DNA of 23,733 nucleotides, taken from Hadesarchaea archaeon. Its GTDB lineage: Archaea > Hadarchaeota > Hadarchaeia > Hadarchaeales > WYZ-LMO6. Below, one piece after another: positions 15,270 to 22,793 of the stretch. The stretch lies in contig QNVD01000010.1 of the NCBI GenBank assembly GCA_004347925.1, positions 1 to 23,733 of the forward strand. Direction: 5' to 3'. A model generated the notes under the pieces. The model was given only the letters and a program-made list of their open reading frames with translations. It made no database searches and was not told where the DNA came from. A program made the position numbers and the translations under genes. The first letter of the stretch is position 1. Every line of letters starts with the position of its first letter.

Positions 15270-15797
15270 TTGCCTACCACCATCCGCGTTACCGTGGCCC
15301 TGGACAAGGAGAGCGAGGAGATACTGAGGAGGCTGAGCCAGGAGAGCGGAATGACCCAGAGCGCCCTGGTGAGGTTCGCCCTCAAGTTCTTCTCCAGCTA
15401 TGGGAATCTGCTGAAGGATTCCGCCAGGATCAGCACATGGCTGGATCTCCTTCAGGGTGGTGAGCACGTGATCCTGGACGTGGACCACTGGATGCTCTTC
15501 CTAAAGTACGTGGAGAGGAGCGGGGAGAGGGAGAAGTTCTACGAGGAGTGCCGGAAGGTGGCTAAGGCCCACGCCGAGCAGCTTTCCTCCCTCTCCCCGG
15601 AGGAGTACCTGCGGAGGATAGAGGCCTGCAACTTCTTCAGGCTGAGCAAGATGTCGGAGAGGGAGTTCACCCTGGTCCTCAACGTGGACTCCAGCAAGAG
15701 GTTCGTGAAGGAGCTCCTCCTGGACACGCTGGAGGGAATGGGGCACAGGGTGGAGATAAAGGAGGACCTGGCGAAGCTGAGGCTCAGGGTGGGCTAG
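15270..15797 (+). CDS. Ribbon-helix-helix protein with unassigned C-terminal domain
   Basis: A 175-residue protein. Residues about 2-45 fit a CopG/Arc-type ribbon-helix-helix DNA-binding domain: TIRVTVALDKESEEILRRLS forms the strand and first helix, and MTQSALVRFALKFFSSY the turn and second helix. The remaining 130 residues are a mixed alpha/beta domain that I cannot name, with DVDHWMLFLKYVE and two later strands (FTLVLNVDSS and HRVEIKEDLAKLRLRV), possibly a ligand-binding or dimer domain. The TTG start follows GGTGAGAGC, where the PAC2 stop lies inside the ribosome-binding site. It is the last gene of the plus-strand array and overlaps nadE by 14 bases tail to tail. A regulator of the array is one possibility, but that is inference. 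Confidence 0.8.
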   Translation: MPTTIRVTVALDKESEEILRRLSQESGMTQSALVRFALKFFSSYGNLLKDSARISTWLDLLQGGEHVILDVDHWMLFLKYVERSGEREKFYEECRKVAKAHAEQLSSLSPEEYLRRIEACNFFRLSKMSEREFTLVLNVDSSKRFVKELLLDTLEGMGHRVEIKEDLAKLRLRVG

Positions 15798-16608
15798 GGG
15801 AGGGAGGGGGCCTTCTCTTGTGCTCCGTCCTCTCCATCCTTTCCAGGACCCGCCGGACCAGCTTCCCCGGCACCCCCAGCTCCTTCCCGATGGACCGCGG
15901 GTCCTTCCCCAGGTCCAGCTTCAGGTGCAGGATGGAGTCCAGCAGCTCGTAGCTGATTCCCAGCTCCTTTTCCGCGGTCTGCCCAGGCCAGAGGGCGGGG
16001 CTGCTGGGTTTGAGGATGATGGGCTCCGGAACCCCCAGGTAGCGGGCCAGCTCCCTTACCTGGGTCTTGAAGAGGCCCCCCAGGGGCAGCAGGTCGGCCC
16101 CCCCGTCCCCGTACTTGGTGAAGTACCCCATGAGGAGCTCGCTCCTGTCCCCCGTGCCCACCACCAGCAGGTTACGGGAGTTGGCGGCGTAGTAGAGGAG
16201 CACCATGCGGAGGCGGGCCTTCACGTTCCCCTTGGCCTTCCGGTCCCCTCTCAGGAGGGGGAAGATCCTGCGGCAGAGGGGGGAGAGGGGGAGGAGCCGG
16301 TGGGGGATGCCCAGCTCCCTCGCCACGAGCCTGGCGTCCCGGAGGTCCTCGGGAGGGGTGACCTCATCCGGCATGAGGAGGCCGAGGACCCTCTCGGGCC
16401 CCAGGGCCCTGGCGCAGAGGTAAGCGCAGACGGAGGAGTCGAGGCCCCCGCTCAGCCCCAGCACCACCCCCTTCGCCCCGGCCCCCTTCACCTCCTCCCT
16501 TATGAAGGAGAGGATCCGGCGGCAGGTCCCGGGGGGATCCTTCAGGGTGGGGAGGGGGAGCATGCCCCAGTTTCCGTCAGGGCTAATCCTGATAAGCTTC
16601 ACCCCCAT
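15784..16608 (-). CDS. nadE: NH3-dependent NAD+ synthetase
   Basis: A 274-residue NadE that adenylates and amidates nicotinate adenine dinucleotide to NAD+, using ammonia. The ATP-PPase loop LGLSGGLDSSVCAYL (residues about 50-64) is intact. The substrate loops GTGDRSELLMGYFTKYGDGGADLLPLGGL (given by its start, about residue 151) and KPSSPALWPGQTAEKELGISYE (start about residue 197) are also present. There is no glutaminase domain. The start ATG at 16608 lies 1 base after the guaA stop. An internal ATG at 16563 (residue 16) would give a more family-like N-terminus, so the first 15 residues are uncertain. Its composition is GC-rich like the neighbourhood, unlike guaA directly upstream. Confidence 0.93.
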   Translation of the reverse strand: MGVKLIRISPDGNWGMLPLPTLKDPPGTCRRILSFIREEVKGAGAKGVVLGLSGGLDSSVCAYLCARALGPERVLGLLMPDEVTPPEDLRDARLVARELGIPHRLLPLSPLCRRIFPLLRGDRKAKGNVKARLRMVLLYYAANSRNLLVVGTGDRSELLMGYFTKYGDGGADLLPLGGLFKTQVRELARYLGVPEPIILKPSSPALWPGQTAEKELGISYELLDSILHLKLDLGKDPRSIGKELGVPGKLVRRVLERMERTEHKRRPPPSPSPP

Positions 16609-16609
16609 G

Positions 16610-18154
16610 TTACTCCCACTCTATGGTTGCCGGAGGTTTATGAGTCACATCAAAGACAACCCGATTGACCTCATGCACCTCGTTTGTTATTCTCGTGGAG
16701 ATCTTTTCGATGAGTTCATGAGGCAGTTTGGCGTAGTTAGCGGTCATCCCGTCCGTGCTTTCCACCGCACGTATGACCACCGTGTATCCATACACCCTGG
16801 AGTCTCCCTTCACCCCTGTGGATCTGGTGTCTAACAATACGGCGAAATACTGCCATAACCGCTTCTCCAGACCGCACTTCTCTATTTCTTCCCTCACTAT
16901 CTTGTCCGCTTTCTTGAGTATTTCAAGTTTTTTCTCCGTGACTTCTCCGGTTACCCTTATCGCGAGGCCGGGCCCAGGAAACGGTTGCCTCCTCACAACC
17001 CTTTCAGGCAAGCCCAGAGTTATAGCAATTCTGCGCACCTCATCCTTATAGAGATCCCTCAACGGTTCTATTATCCCCTTGAACTTGATCCTCGTTGGGA
17101 GACCGCCGACATTATGATGGGTCTTTATTTTCTCCGAGTGTTTCCTGAATCCGGATTCTATCCTGTCGGGATAGATCGTTCCTTGGATGAGATAATCAGC
17201 ATTGATTTTTGCGGCTACTCGCTCAAATGCCCGTATGAATTCCTCCCCTATTATCTTCCTCTTCAGCTCGGGGTCGGTCACGCCCCTGAGTCTGCGAAGG
17301 AATTTCTTTCGCTCGTCCAAGCATATCAGATTCAAGTTGAATTTTGAGAACATCTTCCTGATCTCCTCCGGTTCCCCTTCCCTCATGAAGCCGTGATCAA
17401 TGAATACCGCAGTCAGATTTTTCCCCACGGCTCTGGAGGCGAGCACCGCAGCGGTGCTGGAGTCCACTCCACCGCTGAGGGCTATTATGCACCTTCCGTC
17501 GCCCACTTCCCTCCTCATCTCCGTCACGCTTTTTTCGATGAAGTTCTCGGGAGTCCATGTTGCCTTGCAACCGCATATATCGAAAATGAAATTCCTCAAC
17601 AGTTGCTGTCCCCTGGGGGTGTGCACGACCTCAGGGTGCCACTGAACCCCGTAAATGGGTTTCTTCTTGTGTTGGAAGGCCGCGATGGGACAATTCTTCG
17701 TGTGGGCGAGAACCTCAAAGTCTTCCGGAAGGCTCAACACGGTGTCGCCGTGGCTCGCCCACACCTTTTCGGTTTTTCCGTGGTTTTTTAATATCCCCCT
17801 TCGTTTGTCTACTGTCACCTCTGTCACGCCGTATTCCGTTTTTCGAGCTCTCTCCACAGTTCCCCCAAAAGTGTGGGCAATGAGTTGGTGCCCGTAACAT
17901 ATCCCCAGCACCGGTATTCCAACTTCGAAGATTCTTTCGTCGCATTTTGGCGCATCTCTTTCGTAGATGCTGGATGGTCCTCCAGAGAGGATAATACCTT
18001 TCACGGAAAACTCTCCGGTGAGGGAGGTTATCCCCTCGAGTCCTGTTTCGGGACCCGTGAGTTCGGCGTAAACGTTCTCTTCCCTGATTCTTCTCGTTAT
18101 GAGGTGAGAGTACTGCCCGCCGAAATCCAAGACCAAAATCATGTCGTGTTTCAT
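16610..18154 (-). CDS. guaA: GMP synthase, fused GATase and ATP-PPase
   Basis: A 514-residue two-domain GMP synthetase that amidates XMP to GMP in purine synthesis. Residues about 5-195 form the glutamine amidotransferase, with nucleophile C86 in GICYGHQ and H173/E175 in WHPEV. Residues about 205-395 form the ATP-PPase, with SGGVDSS at 227-233. The C-terminal dimer domain ends THKPPATIEWE. Many euryarchaea instead encode the two activities as separate proteins. The gene is visibly lower in GC than all neighbours (hand counts of two 60-base lines gave 45% and 48%, against 68% for a line in dph2) and lacks their strong purine-loading, consistent with acquisition by transfer. It has its own TATA box and probably drives nadE. 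Confidence 0.97.
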   Translation of the reverse strand: MKHDMILVLDFGGQYSHLITRRIREENVYAELTGPETGLEGITSLTGEFSVKGIILSGGPSSIYERDAPKCDERIFEVGIPVLGICYGHQLIAHTFGGTVERARKTEYGVTEVTVDKRRGILKNHGKTEKVWASHGDTVLSLPEDFEVLAHTKNCPIAAFQHKKKPIYGVQWHPEVVHTPRGQQLLRNFIFDICGCKATWTPENFIEKSVTEMRREVGDGRCIIALSGGVDSSTAAVLASRAVGKNLTAVFIDHGFMREGEPEEIRKMFSKFNLNLICLDERKKFLRRLRGVTDPELKRKIIGEEFIRAFERVAAKINADYLIQGTIYPDRIESGFRKHSEKIKTHHNVGGLPTRIKFKGIIEPLRDLYKDEVRRIAITLGLPERVVRRQPFPGPGLAIRVTGEVTEKKLEILKKADKIVREEIEKCGLEKRLWQYFAVLLDTRSTGVKGDSRVYGYTVVIRAVESTDGMTANYAKLPHELIEKISTRITNEVHEVNRVVFDVTHKPPATIEWE

Positions 18155-18176
18155 CCAATCAACCCACTTTTGTCCC

Positions 18177-18184
18177 GATATAAG
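18177..18184 (-). promoter_or_regulatory. TATA box for guaA
   Basis: CTTATATC on the minus strand lies about 27 bases from the guaA ATG, fitting a leaderless archaeal promoter. No good ribosome-binding sequence lies before the guaA start. Confidence 0.5.
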
Positions 18185-18242
18185 AAGAAATAAGCACCCA
18201 AACTGATAATGATTTCACACTTTTTCATACTCCTCACAAAAA

Positions 18243-18251
18243 AATTTTAAA
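18243..18251 (+). promoter_or_regulatory. TATA box for the GltB-like gene
   Basis: An AATTTTAAA element with A-rich sequence before it sits about 27-30 bases upstream of the ATG at 18276. A GGAGAGGG sequence at 18265-18272 could also act as a ribosome-binding site. The whole 121-base divergent gap to guaA is AT-rich and holds no gene. Confidence 0.55.
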
Positions 18252-18275
18252 CCACGGGGTCCTTGGAGAGGGCAG

Positions 18276-19883
18276 ATGACCGAAAGGGTACAGAGGAACT
18301 CGGCGTATCTCAACGCCCAGTCCACCACGGGTACCACTTCCAGGGTCAGGGATGTGAGTCCAACCAGCGGAATGTGTCCCATCTGTATCAGGGAATGCCC
18401 GGTGCTTTGCGAGATAGGCCTCTCCGCCTTCAGGGGGAGAGAGGTCCTCTATCCGATGCCGGAGTACTTCGGGAGGAGCACGGCGGCTTCCCTCAAGGAC
18501 TACGGGCTCGACTGGTCCCACTTCAACATCCTGGCCAGGCTCAGGGGTGCGGAGGGAATAGAGGCGGATCCCGACAAGGCGGTTTTCCCCAACGTGGACA
18601 TCTCCACCAAGCTGGGAGGGATACCCCTGCGCGTGCCTTTGGTGAACGGGGCCTTCGGCTCCACCGCGGTGGCCAAGAACAACTGGGACGGCCTGGCGGT
18701 GGGCTCGGCCTTGGCGGGGGTCATCCTGGTGATAGGGGAGAACGTCTGCGGCATGGATCCGGAGGCCACCTTCACCCAGGGGAAGGTGGTTTCCTCCCCC
18801 GACATGGAGTACAGGGTGAAGAAGTTCAGGGAGTTCTGGGATGGGAAGTACGGAGGGGTGGCCGTTCAGACCAACGTGGAGGACCAGAGATTCGGGGTGG
18901 ATGTTTACGCCATCTCCAAGCTGGAGGTGGACGTGATAGAGAGGAAGTGGGGGCAGGGTGCCAAGGCCATAGGAGGAGAGGTGAGGCTGGACAGCCTGGA
19001 GAAGGCCCTCACCCTCCGGAGGAGGGGTTACGTGGTGATTCCGGACCCCGAGGATCCGGAGGTGCAGGAGGCCTTCAGGCAGGGCTACTTCAAGACCTTC
19101 GAGCGCCACAGCAGGGTGGGAATGCCCACGGAGAGAGGGTTCGTGGAGGATGTGGAGTGGCTCAGGGAGCAGGGGGCCAAGAAGGTGAGCCTGAAGACGG
19201 GAGCCTACCGGCCGGCGGACGTGGCCTGGACCATGAAGGTGGCTTCGGAGGCGGAGGTGGACTACGTGACCTTTGACGGGGCGGGGGGAGGCACGGGAAT
19301 GAGCCCCGTGCCCATGATGAACGAGATGAGCACCCCCACGGTCTACCTGGAGGCGCAGGTGCTGAAGTGCGTTCAGCTGCTGAAGAAGAAAGGCAGGTAC
19401 GTGCCAGACATCAGCATGGCGGGAGGCTTCATAAACGAGACGCAGATCTTCAAGGCCATAGCCCTCAGCAACTTCGGCGACGGCCCGGTGGTCAAGGCCA
19501 TAACCATGGCCCGCGCCCCCCTGACGGCGGTGATGAAGGCCTCCTACTTCGCGGAGCTGGCGGAGAAGGGCAAGCTTCCCACCAAGTTTGCCGAGCAGTA
19601 CGGAGGGGATCCCTCCAAGTTCTTCATCTGTGTTCCGGAGCTGAAGCAGAGGTACGGGGAGAGGTTCCAGAAGATACCGCCGGGGGCCCTTGGCCTCTAC
19701 ACCTACCAGGCCGAGAGGATAGGGGTGGGCCTGCAGCAGCTGATGGCCGGGGCCCGCAAGTGGAGGCTCGACCTGCTGGGAAGGGACGACCTGGTGGCTC
19801 TCACGGAGAGGGCCTCTAGGGTGACCGGGATACCCACGGTGGACGAGGCGGAGAAGGAGCTGATGGAGACCATCCTGGGCTGA
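18276..19883 (+). CDS. FMN-binding glutamate synthase-like protein
   Basis: A 535-residue protein related to the central FMN domain of glutamate synthase large subunit (GltB; Glu_synthase family). The TIM-barrel segments are visible in GGGTGMSPVPMMNEM and in DISMAGGFINETQIFKAIAL. It has no glutaminase domain, and the usual CHxNTCPVG-type 3Fe-4S cysteine motif expected after the MARAPL region is absent. Instead residues 34-45 hold a C-x2-C-x3-C-x3-C cluster (C34, C37, C41, C45), which may bind iron-sulfur or another metal. No gltD or ammonia-providing partner is in the window. The family is widespread in archaea as FMN-binding glutamate synthase-like proteins, but the reaction is unproven. A U-rich terminator follows. 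Confidence 0.88.
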   Translation: MTERVQRNSAYLNAQSTTGTTSRVRDVSPTSGMCPICIRECPVLCEIGLSAFRGREVLYPMPEYFGRSTAASLKDYGLDWSHFNILARLRGAEGIEADPDKAVFPNVDISTKLGGIPLRVPLVNGAFGSTAVAKNNWDGLAVGSALAGVILVIGENVCGMDPEATFTQGKVVSSPDMEYRVKKFREFWDGKYGGVAVQTNVEDQRFGVDVYAISKLEVDVIERKWGQGAKAIGGEVRLDSLEKALTLRRRGYVVIPDPEDPEVQEAFRQGYFKTFERHSRVGMPTERGFVEDVEWLREQGAKKVSLKTGAYRPADVAWTMKVASEAEVDYVTFDGAGGGTGMSPVPMMNEMSTPTVYLEAQVLKCVQLLKKKGRYVPDISMAGGFINETQIFKAIALSNFGDGPVVKAITMARAPLTAVMKASYFAELAEKGKLPTKFAEQYGGDPSKFFICVPELKQRYGERFQKIPPGALGLYTYQAERIGVGLQQLMAGARKWRLDLLGRDDLVALTERASRVTGIPTVDEAEKELMETILG

Positions 19884-19895
19884 GGCCCGGGATGG

Positions 19896-19910
19896 TTTTT
19901 ATTCTTTTTT
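19896..19910 (+). terminator. T-rich transcription terminator
   Basis: TTTTTATTCTTTTTT begins 12 bases after the stop of the GltB-like gene. Archaeal RNA polymerase terminates at such T-tracts without a needed hairpin. This is the longest T-tract in the window outside coding sequence. Confidence 0.7.
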
Positions 19911-19999
19911 GCCTCAGTCCGCCCATCATTCAAATCATCGCTGGGCTCAGGCTTACCGTGACATCATCGGCGATTTCCTCTAGCCTTTCGGGGATAAAG

Positions 20000-20007
20000 C
20001 TTTTTAT
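20000..20007 (+). promoter_or_regulatory. TATA box for hsp20
   Basis: CTTTTTAT with purine-rich GATAAAG before it (a plausible BRE) lies about 22-29 bases upstream of the hsp20 ATG, and no ribosome-binding sequence precedes that ATG, so a leaderless transcript is likely. The rest of the gap 19884-20028 shows only the terminator. Confidence 0.6.
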
Positions 20008-20028
20008 CGCCCTCTCCAAACAAAAAAG

Positions 20029-20646
20029 ATGTGGGACTTCTGGGAGAACTGGTTCAGGAGGAGGGACTGGCTCTTCAGGGAGATGGATAGGGAGTTCGAG
20101 AGGTTCTTCAGGGAGATGGACAGGGAGATAGAGCGTTTCCTCTCCCAGCTCCCCAAGGAACTTCCCAAGGAGCTCCTCAGGGAGTACAAGCTCCCCGATG
20201 GAAGCGTCGTCAGAACCTACGGGCCCGTGGTGAGGGGTTACTCGATAACGGTGGGGCCGGACGGAAAACCCTCGGTCAGGGTTTTCGGCAACAGGGTTCC
20301 CTTGGAGGGCGCGCCGGCTCTGGAAATGAAGAGGGAGCCGCTGGTGGAGTGCATCCCGGGACCCAAGCACATCCGCGTGGTGGCGGAGCTTCCCGGGGTG
20401 AGCCGGTCGGACATAGATCTGAGGGTGGAGGAGGACAAGCTGGTGATTTCGGCCGAGAGGGGGGAGTGGAAGTACCACAAGGAGGTGGTGCTGCCCTACA
20501 AGGTGGATCCGAAGTCGGCCGATGCCACCTTCGAGAACGGGGTCCTGGAGGTGATCTTCAGGAGGCAGGAGAAGCCGGAGACCGGGGAGAAGATCCCCAT
20601 AAAGGAGAAGAAGGAGCAGGGGCCCGAGGAGAAGGAGAAAAAGTAG
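20029..20646 (+). CDS. hsp20: Small heat shock protein, Hsp20/alpha-crystallin family
   Basis: A 205-residue small heat shock protein, an ATP-independent holdase forming large cytoplasmic oligomers. The alpha-crystallin domain spans about residues 98-180 (HIRVVAELPGVSRSDIDLRV, then VEEDKLVISAERGEWKYHKE, and FENGVLEVIFRR). The C-terminal oligomerisation motif I-x-I is IPI (residues 189-191), followed by a lysine/glutamate-rich solubility tail. The N-terminus is unusual: two tandem 11-residue repeats FREMDRE(F/I)ERF at residues 16-37 form a charged amphipathic helix in place of the common hydrophobic N-terminal arm. It is monocistronic with its own promoter. Confidence 0.95.
   Translation: MWDFWENWFRRRDWLFREMDREFERFFREMDREIERFLSQLPKELPKELLREYKLPDGSVVRTYGPVVRGYSITVGPDGKPSVRVFGNRVPLEGAPALEMKREPLVECIPGPKHIRVVAELPGVSRSDIDLRVEEDKLVISAERGEWKYHKEVVLPYKVDPKSADATFENGVLEVIFRRQEKPETGEKIPIKEKKEQGPEEKEKK
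20074..20139 (+). repeat. 33-base tandem repeat in hsp20
   Basis: Two adjacent 33-base units (20074-20106 and 20107-20139) encode two near-identical 11-residue units, FREMDREFERF and FREMDREIERF. The only amino-acid difference is F/I. Synonymous changes show they are not an exact recent copy. Confidence 0.85.
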
Positions 20647-20656
20647 TCGCGGAAGC

Positions 20657-20664
20657 CTTTTTAT
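20657..20664 (+). promoter_or_regulatory. TATA box for the SatP-like gene
   Basis: CTTTTTAT (with GGAAGC before it) lies about 22-26 bases ahead of the tandem ATGs at 20683 and 20686. GGAAAGGG at 20673-20680 is a possible ribosome-binding site favouring the second ATG. It nearly repeats the hsp20 element. Confidence 0.5.
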
Positions 20665-20682
20665 GGGGTAACGGAAAGGGAC

Positions 20683-21270
20683 ATGATGCCTCAGCAGGAC
20701 CAGCCGGCCAACCCCGCGCCCCTGGGTCTCATGGCCTTCGGAATGACCACCGTGCTCCTCAGCCTGATCAACCTCAACATAGTGGACGCCACCCTGGAGA
20801 AGAGCTTCGTGCTCACCATGGCCCTCTTCTTCGGAGGCATCGTTCAGCTGATAGCGGGTGGGATAGCCTTCAAGAGGGGGGACACGTTTGCGGCCACCGC
20901 CTTCTCCGCCTACGGCTCCTTCTGGGAGTCCCTGGCCTTCTACTGGGTCCTGAACTCGGAGCCCATCGGGCTGGCTCCGGCCGCCTCCGCCAGGGCCACG
21001 GCCTCCTTCATGATCATGTGGGGGATCTTCACCTTCCTCATGTGGATCCTCACCTTCAAGCACAGCTGGAACCTGGTCTGGATCTTCGGTACCCTGTGGA
21101 TGACCTTCTTCCTGCTGGCGGCCCACGCCCTGCGGGGCACAGAGATCCTTCTGAGGGCGGCGGGCTACTTCGGGCTGGTTTGCGGGATCCTGGCGATCTG
21201 GGCCAGCTTCTGCATCCTCTTCTTCGAGCACACCGGCGTGGAGCTTCCGGGGGCCAGCAGGCCCCTCTAG
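20683..21270 (+). CDS. SatP/YaaH-type acetate transporter (GPR1/FUN34 family)
   Basis: A 195-residue membrane protein of the AceTr (GPR1/FUN34/YaaH, SatP) family of acetate/succinate-proton symporters or channels. The family signature NPAPLGL is at residues 10-16, and GSFWESLAFYW lies in the third membrane segment. Six hydrophobic segments are visible, as expected for the hexameric channel-like family. The ATG at 20686 may be the true start, because it lies better after GGAAAGGG; the two starts differ by one methionine. The stop is one base from the convergent cimA stop, leaving no intergenic terminator. Confidence 0.93.
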   Translation: MMPQQDQPANPAPLGLMAFGMTTVLLSLINLNIVDATLEKSFVLTMALFFGGIVQLIAGGIAFKRGDTFAATAFSAYGSFWESLAFYWVLNSEPIGLAPAASARATASFMIMWGIFTFLMWILTFKHSWNLVWIFGTLWMTFFLLAAHALRGTEILLRAAGYFGLVCGILAIWASFCILFFEHTGVELPGASRPL

Positions 21271-21271
21271 C

Positions 21272-22765
21272 TCACCCCTTCCTGAGGAAGTACTTGTTGA
21301 TGCCGTTCACCATGGCCTCCACGCTGGCCAGCACCACGTCCTCCTTTACCCCCTTGGAGATGTAGAGGTTCCCCCTCTCGTCCTCCAGCTTTACGGTGAC
21401 CTCCGCCAGCGCATCGCTTCCCCCCGTGATGGCGTCCAGGTGATACTCCTTGAGCTTCAGGCCGTGCACCTCGGAGAGAGAGTTCCTGATGGCGTTGATG
21501 GCCGCGTCCACGGGCCCCACCCCCACGCTGGAGCCCACCCTCTCCTTTCCCCTCACCAGGAGCCTGACGGAGGCGGTGGGGGTGATGGTGTTCCCGGTGT
21601 TCACGATGATCTCCTTGATCTCCACCACCTTCTTCTCCGCCGGGAGCTTCCCCACCACGTGCTCCGCTATGGCCCGAATGTCGGCGTCCGTGATCCTCTT
21701 CCCCTTGTCGGCCAGAGCCTTCAGCTGCTTGGTTATCTCCCTGAGCTGATCCCTGGTGGGCCTTAGCCCCATCTCCCTCAGCTCCTTCTCCACGGACTTG
21801 CTACCGGCGTGCTTTCCCAGCACCAGCCTGCGGTGGTGCCCCACCAGCTCGGGGGAGAGGGGCTCGTAGGTTCCCGGGAACCTCAGCACCCCGTGGGTGT
21901 GTATTCCCGACTCGTGGGAGAAGGCGTTGTCCCCCACGATGGCCTTGTTGGGGGGAACGGGAACCCCGGTGAGCCTCTCCACCAGGCGGGAGGTCTGGTA
22001 GAGCTTTCTGAACCTGATGCCCGTCCTGAAGCCGTGGAAGTAGTGGAGGGCCATCACCACCTCCTCCAGGGAGGCGTTCCCCGCCCTCTCTCCCAGCCCG
22101 TTCACCGTGACGTGCACCTCCCTCGCCCCTCCCCTCACCGCACTCACCGTGTTGGCGGTGGCCATCCCGAAGTCATCGTGACAGTGAACCGAGAGGGGCA
22201 GGTCGAAGCTTCCCGCCAGATCCGAGAAGAGCTGCTGGATTCTGTCCGGGGTCATCACCCCCACCGTATCGCACACGCAGAGGCGCTGGACCCCCTCCTC
22301 CTTCCCCACCGAGAAGAACTCCTTCAGGAACTGGGGGTCCGTTCTGGTGCCGTCCTCGGCCGAGAGCTCCACCGTCAGGCCGTGGTCCAGGGCGTACCTG
22401 CAGGCCTCCCTGGCCATCTCCTTCAGCTGGGAGCGCGACTTCCTGAGCTTGTACCTGAGGTGGATGTCGGAAGTGGGGAGGACCAGGTGAACGCTGTCCA
22501 CCTCGCAGCTCAGGGCCGCCTCTATGTCCTCCTTCACCCCCCTGCTGAAGCTACATATCTCCGCCTTCAGCCCCTGCCTGACTATCCTCTTCAGGGCCTC
22601 CCTCTCTCCCTCGGAGACTATGGCCGAACCCGCCTCTATGATGTCCACCCCCAGCTCGTCGAGGGCCACGGCTATCTCCAGCTTCTGCTCCGGGGAGAGG
22701 GCCAGACCCGGCATCTGCTCCCCGTCCCTCAGGGTGGTGTCTAGGACCTTGATCCGCGGTTTCAT
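21272..22765 (-). CDS. cimA: (R)-citramalate synthase CimA
   Basis: A 497-residue acyltransferase of the isopropylmalate/citramalate synthase family. The TIM-barrel part has [22 protein letters not shown] and [14 protein letters not shown], including the metal-binding residues, and the C-terminal 130 residues form the regulatory LeuA-dimer domain ([25 protein letters not shown]). The segment [20 protein letters not shown] followed by AEICSF resembles archaeal CimA, which condenses pyruvate and acetyl-CoA in the pyruvate route to isoleucine, more closely than LeuA. The preferred start is ATG 22765; a longer frame from 22816 crosses the promoter. The paralogue leuA is divergent. The distinction between the two rests on signatures only. 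Confidence 0.85.
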   Translation of the reverse strand: MKPRIKVLDTTLRDGEQMPGLALSPEQKLEIAVALDELGVDIIEAGSAIVSEGEREALKRIVRQGLKAEICSFSRGVKEDIEAALSCEVDSVHLVLPTSDIHLRYKLRKSRSQLKEMAREACRYALDHGLTVELSAEDGTRTDPQFLKEFFSVGKEEGVQRLCVCDTVGVMTPDRIQQLFSDLAGSFDLPLSVHCHDDFGMATANTVSAVRGGAREVHVTVNGLGERAGNASLEEVVMALHYFHGFRTGIRFRKLYQTSRLVERLTGVPVPPNKAIVGDNAFSHESGIHTHGVLRFPGTYEPLSPELVGHHRRLVLGKHAGSKSVEKELREMGLRPTRDQLREITKQLKALADKGKRITDADIRAIAEHVVGKLPAEKKVVEIKEIIVNTGNTITPTASVRLLVRGKERVGSSVGVGPVDAAINAIRNSLSEVHGLKLKEYHLDAITGGSDALAEVTVKLEDERGNLYISKGVKEDVVLASVEAMVNGINKYFLRKG

Positions 22766-22782
22766 CCTAAAAGTTGCAACCT

Positions 22783-22793
22783 TAATATATATG
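22783..22793. promoter_or_regulatory. Palindromic TATA element between cimA and leuA
   Basis: The self-complementary ATATATAT at 22785-22792 lies midway between the divergent ATGs: its centre is about 23 bases from cimA's ATG (22765) and 22.5 from leuA's ATG (22811). The 45-base gap has no second TATA-like element, so one element could direct transcription both ways. Confidence 0.6.

Noticed and set aside
18155..18275. A tRNA or integration site flanking the low-GC guaA
   Set aside because: No tRNA-like sequence, integrase gene or flanking direct repeat could be seen at either edge of guaA.
18234..19276. Alternative-frame long ORFs on both strands over the GltB-like gene
   Set aside because: Glycine- and arginine-rich or leucine/histidine-rich sequence without motifs; the GltB-like frame has the conserved flavin-barrel segments.
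19911..19999. Possible small RNA or regulatory hairpin between the GltB-like gene and hsp20
   Set aside because: Only short imperfect pairings (for example AAATCATCGC with GGCGATTT) were found; no convincing stem, tRNA-like or box C/D pattern.
19930..21231. A 433-residue minus-strand open frame across hsp20 and the SatP-like gene
   Set aside because: It spans two genes and their promoter with repetitive leucine/proline/histidine content; a shadow ORF.
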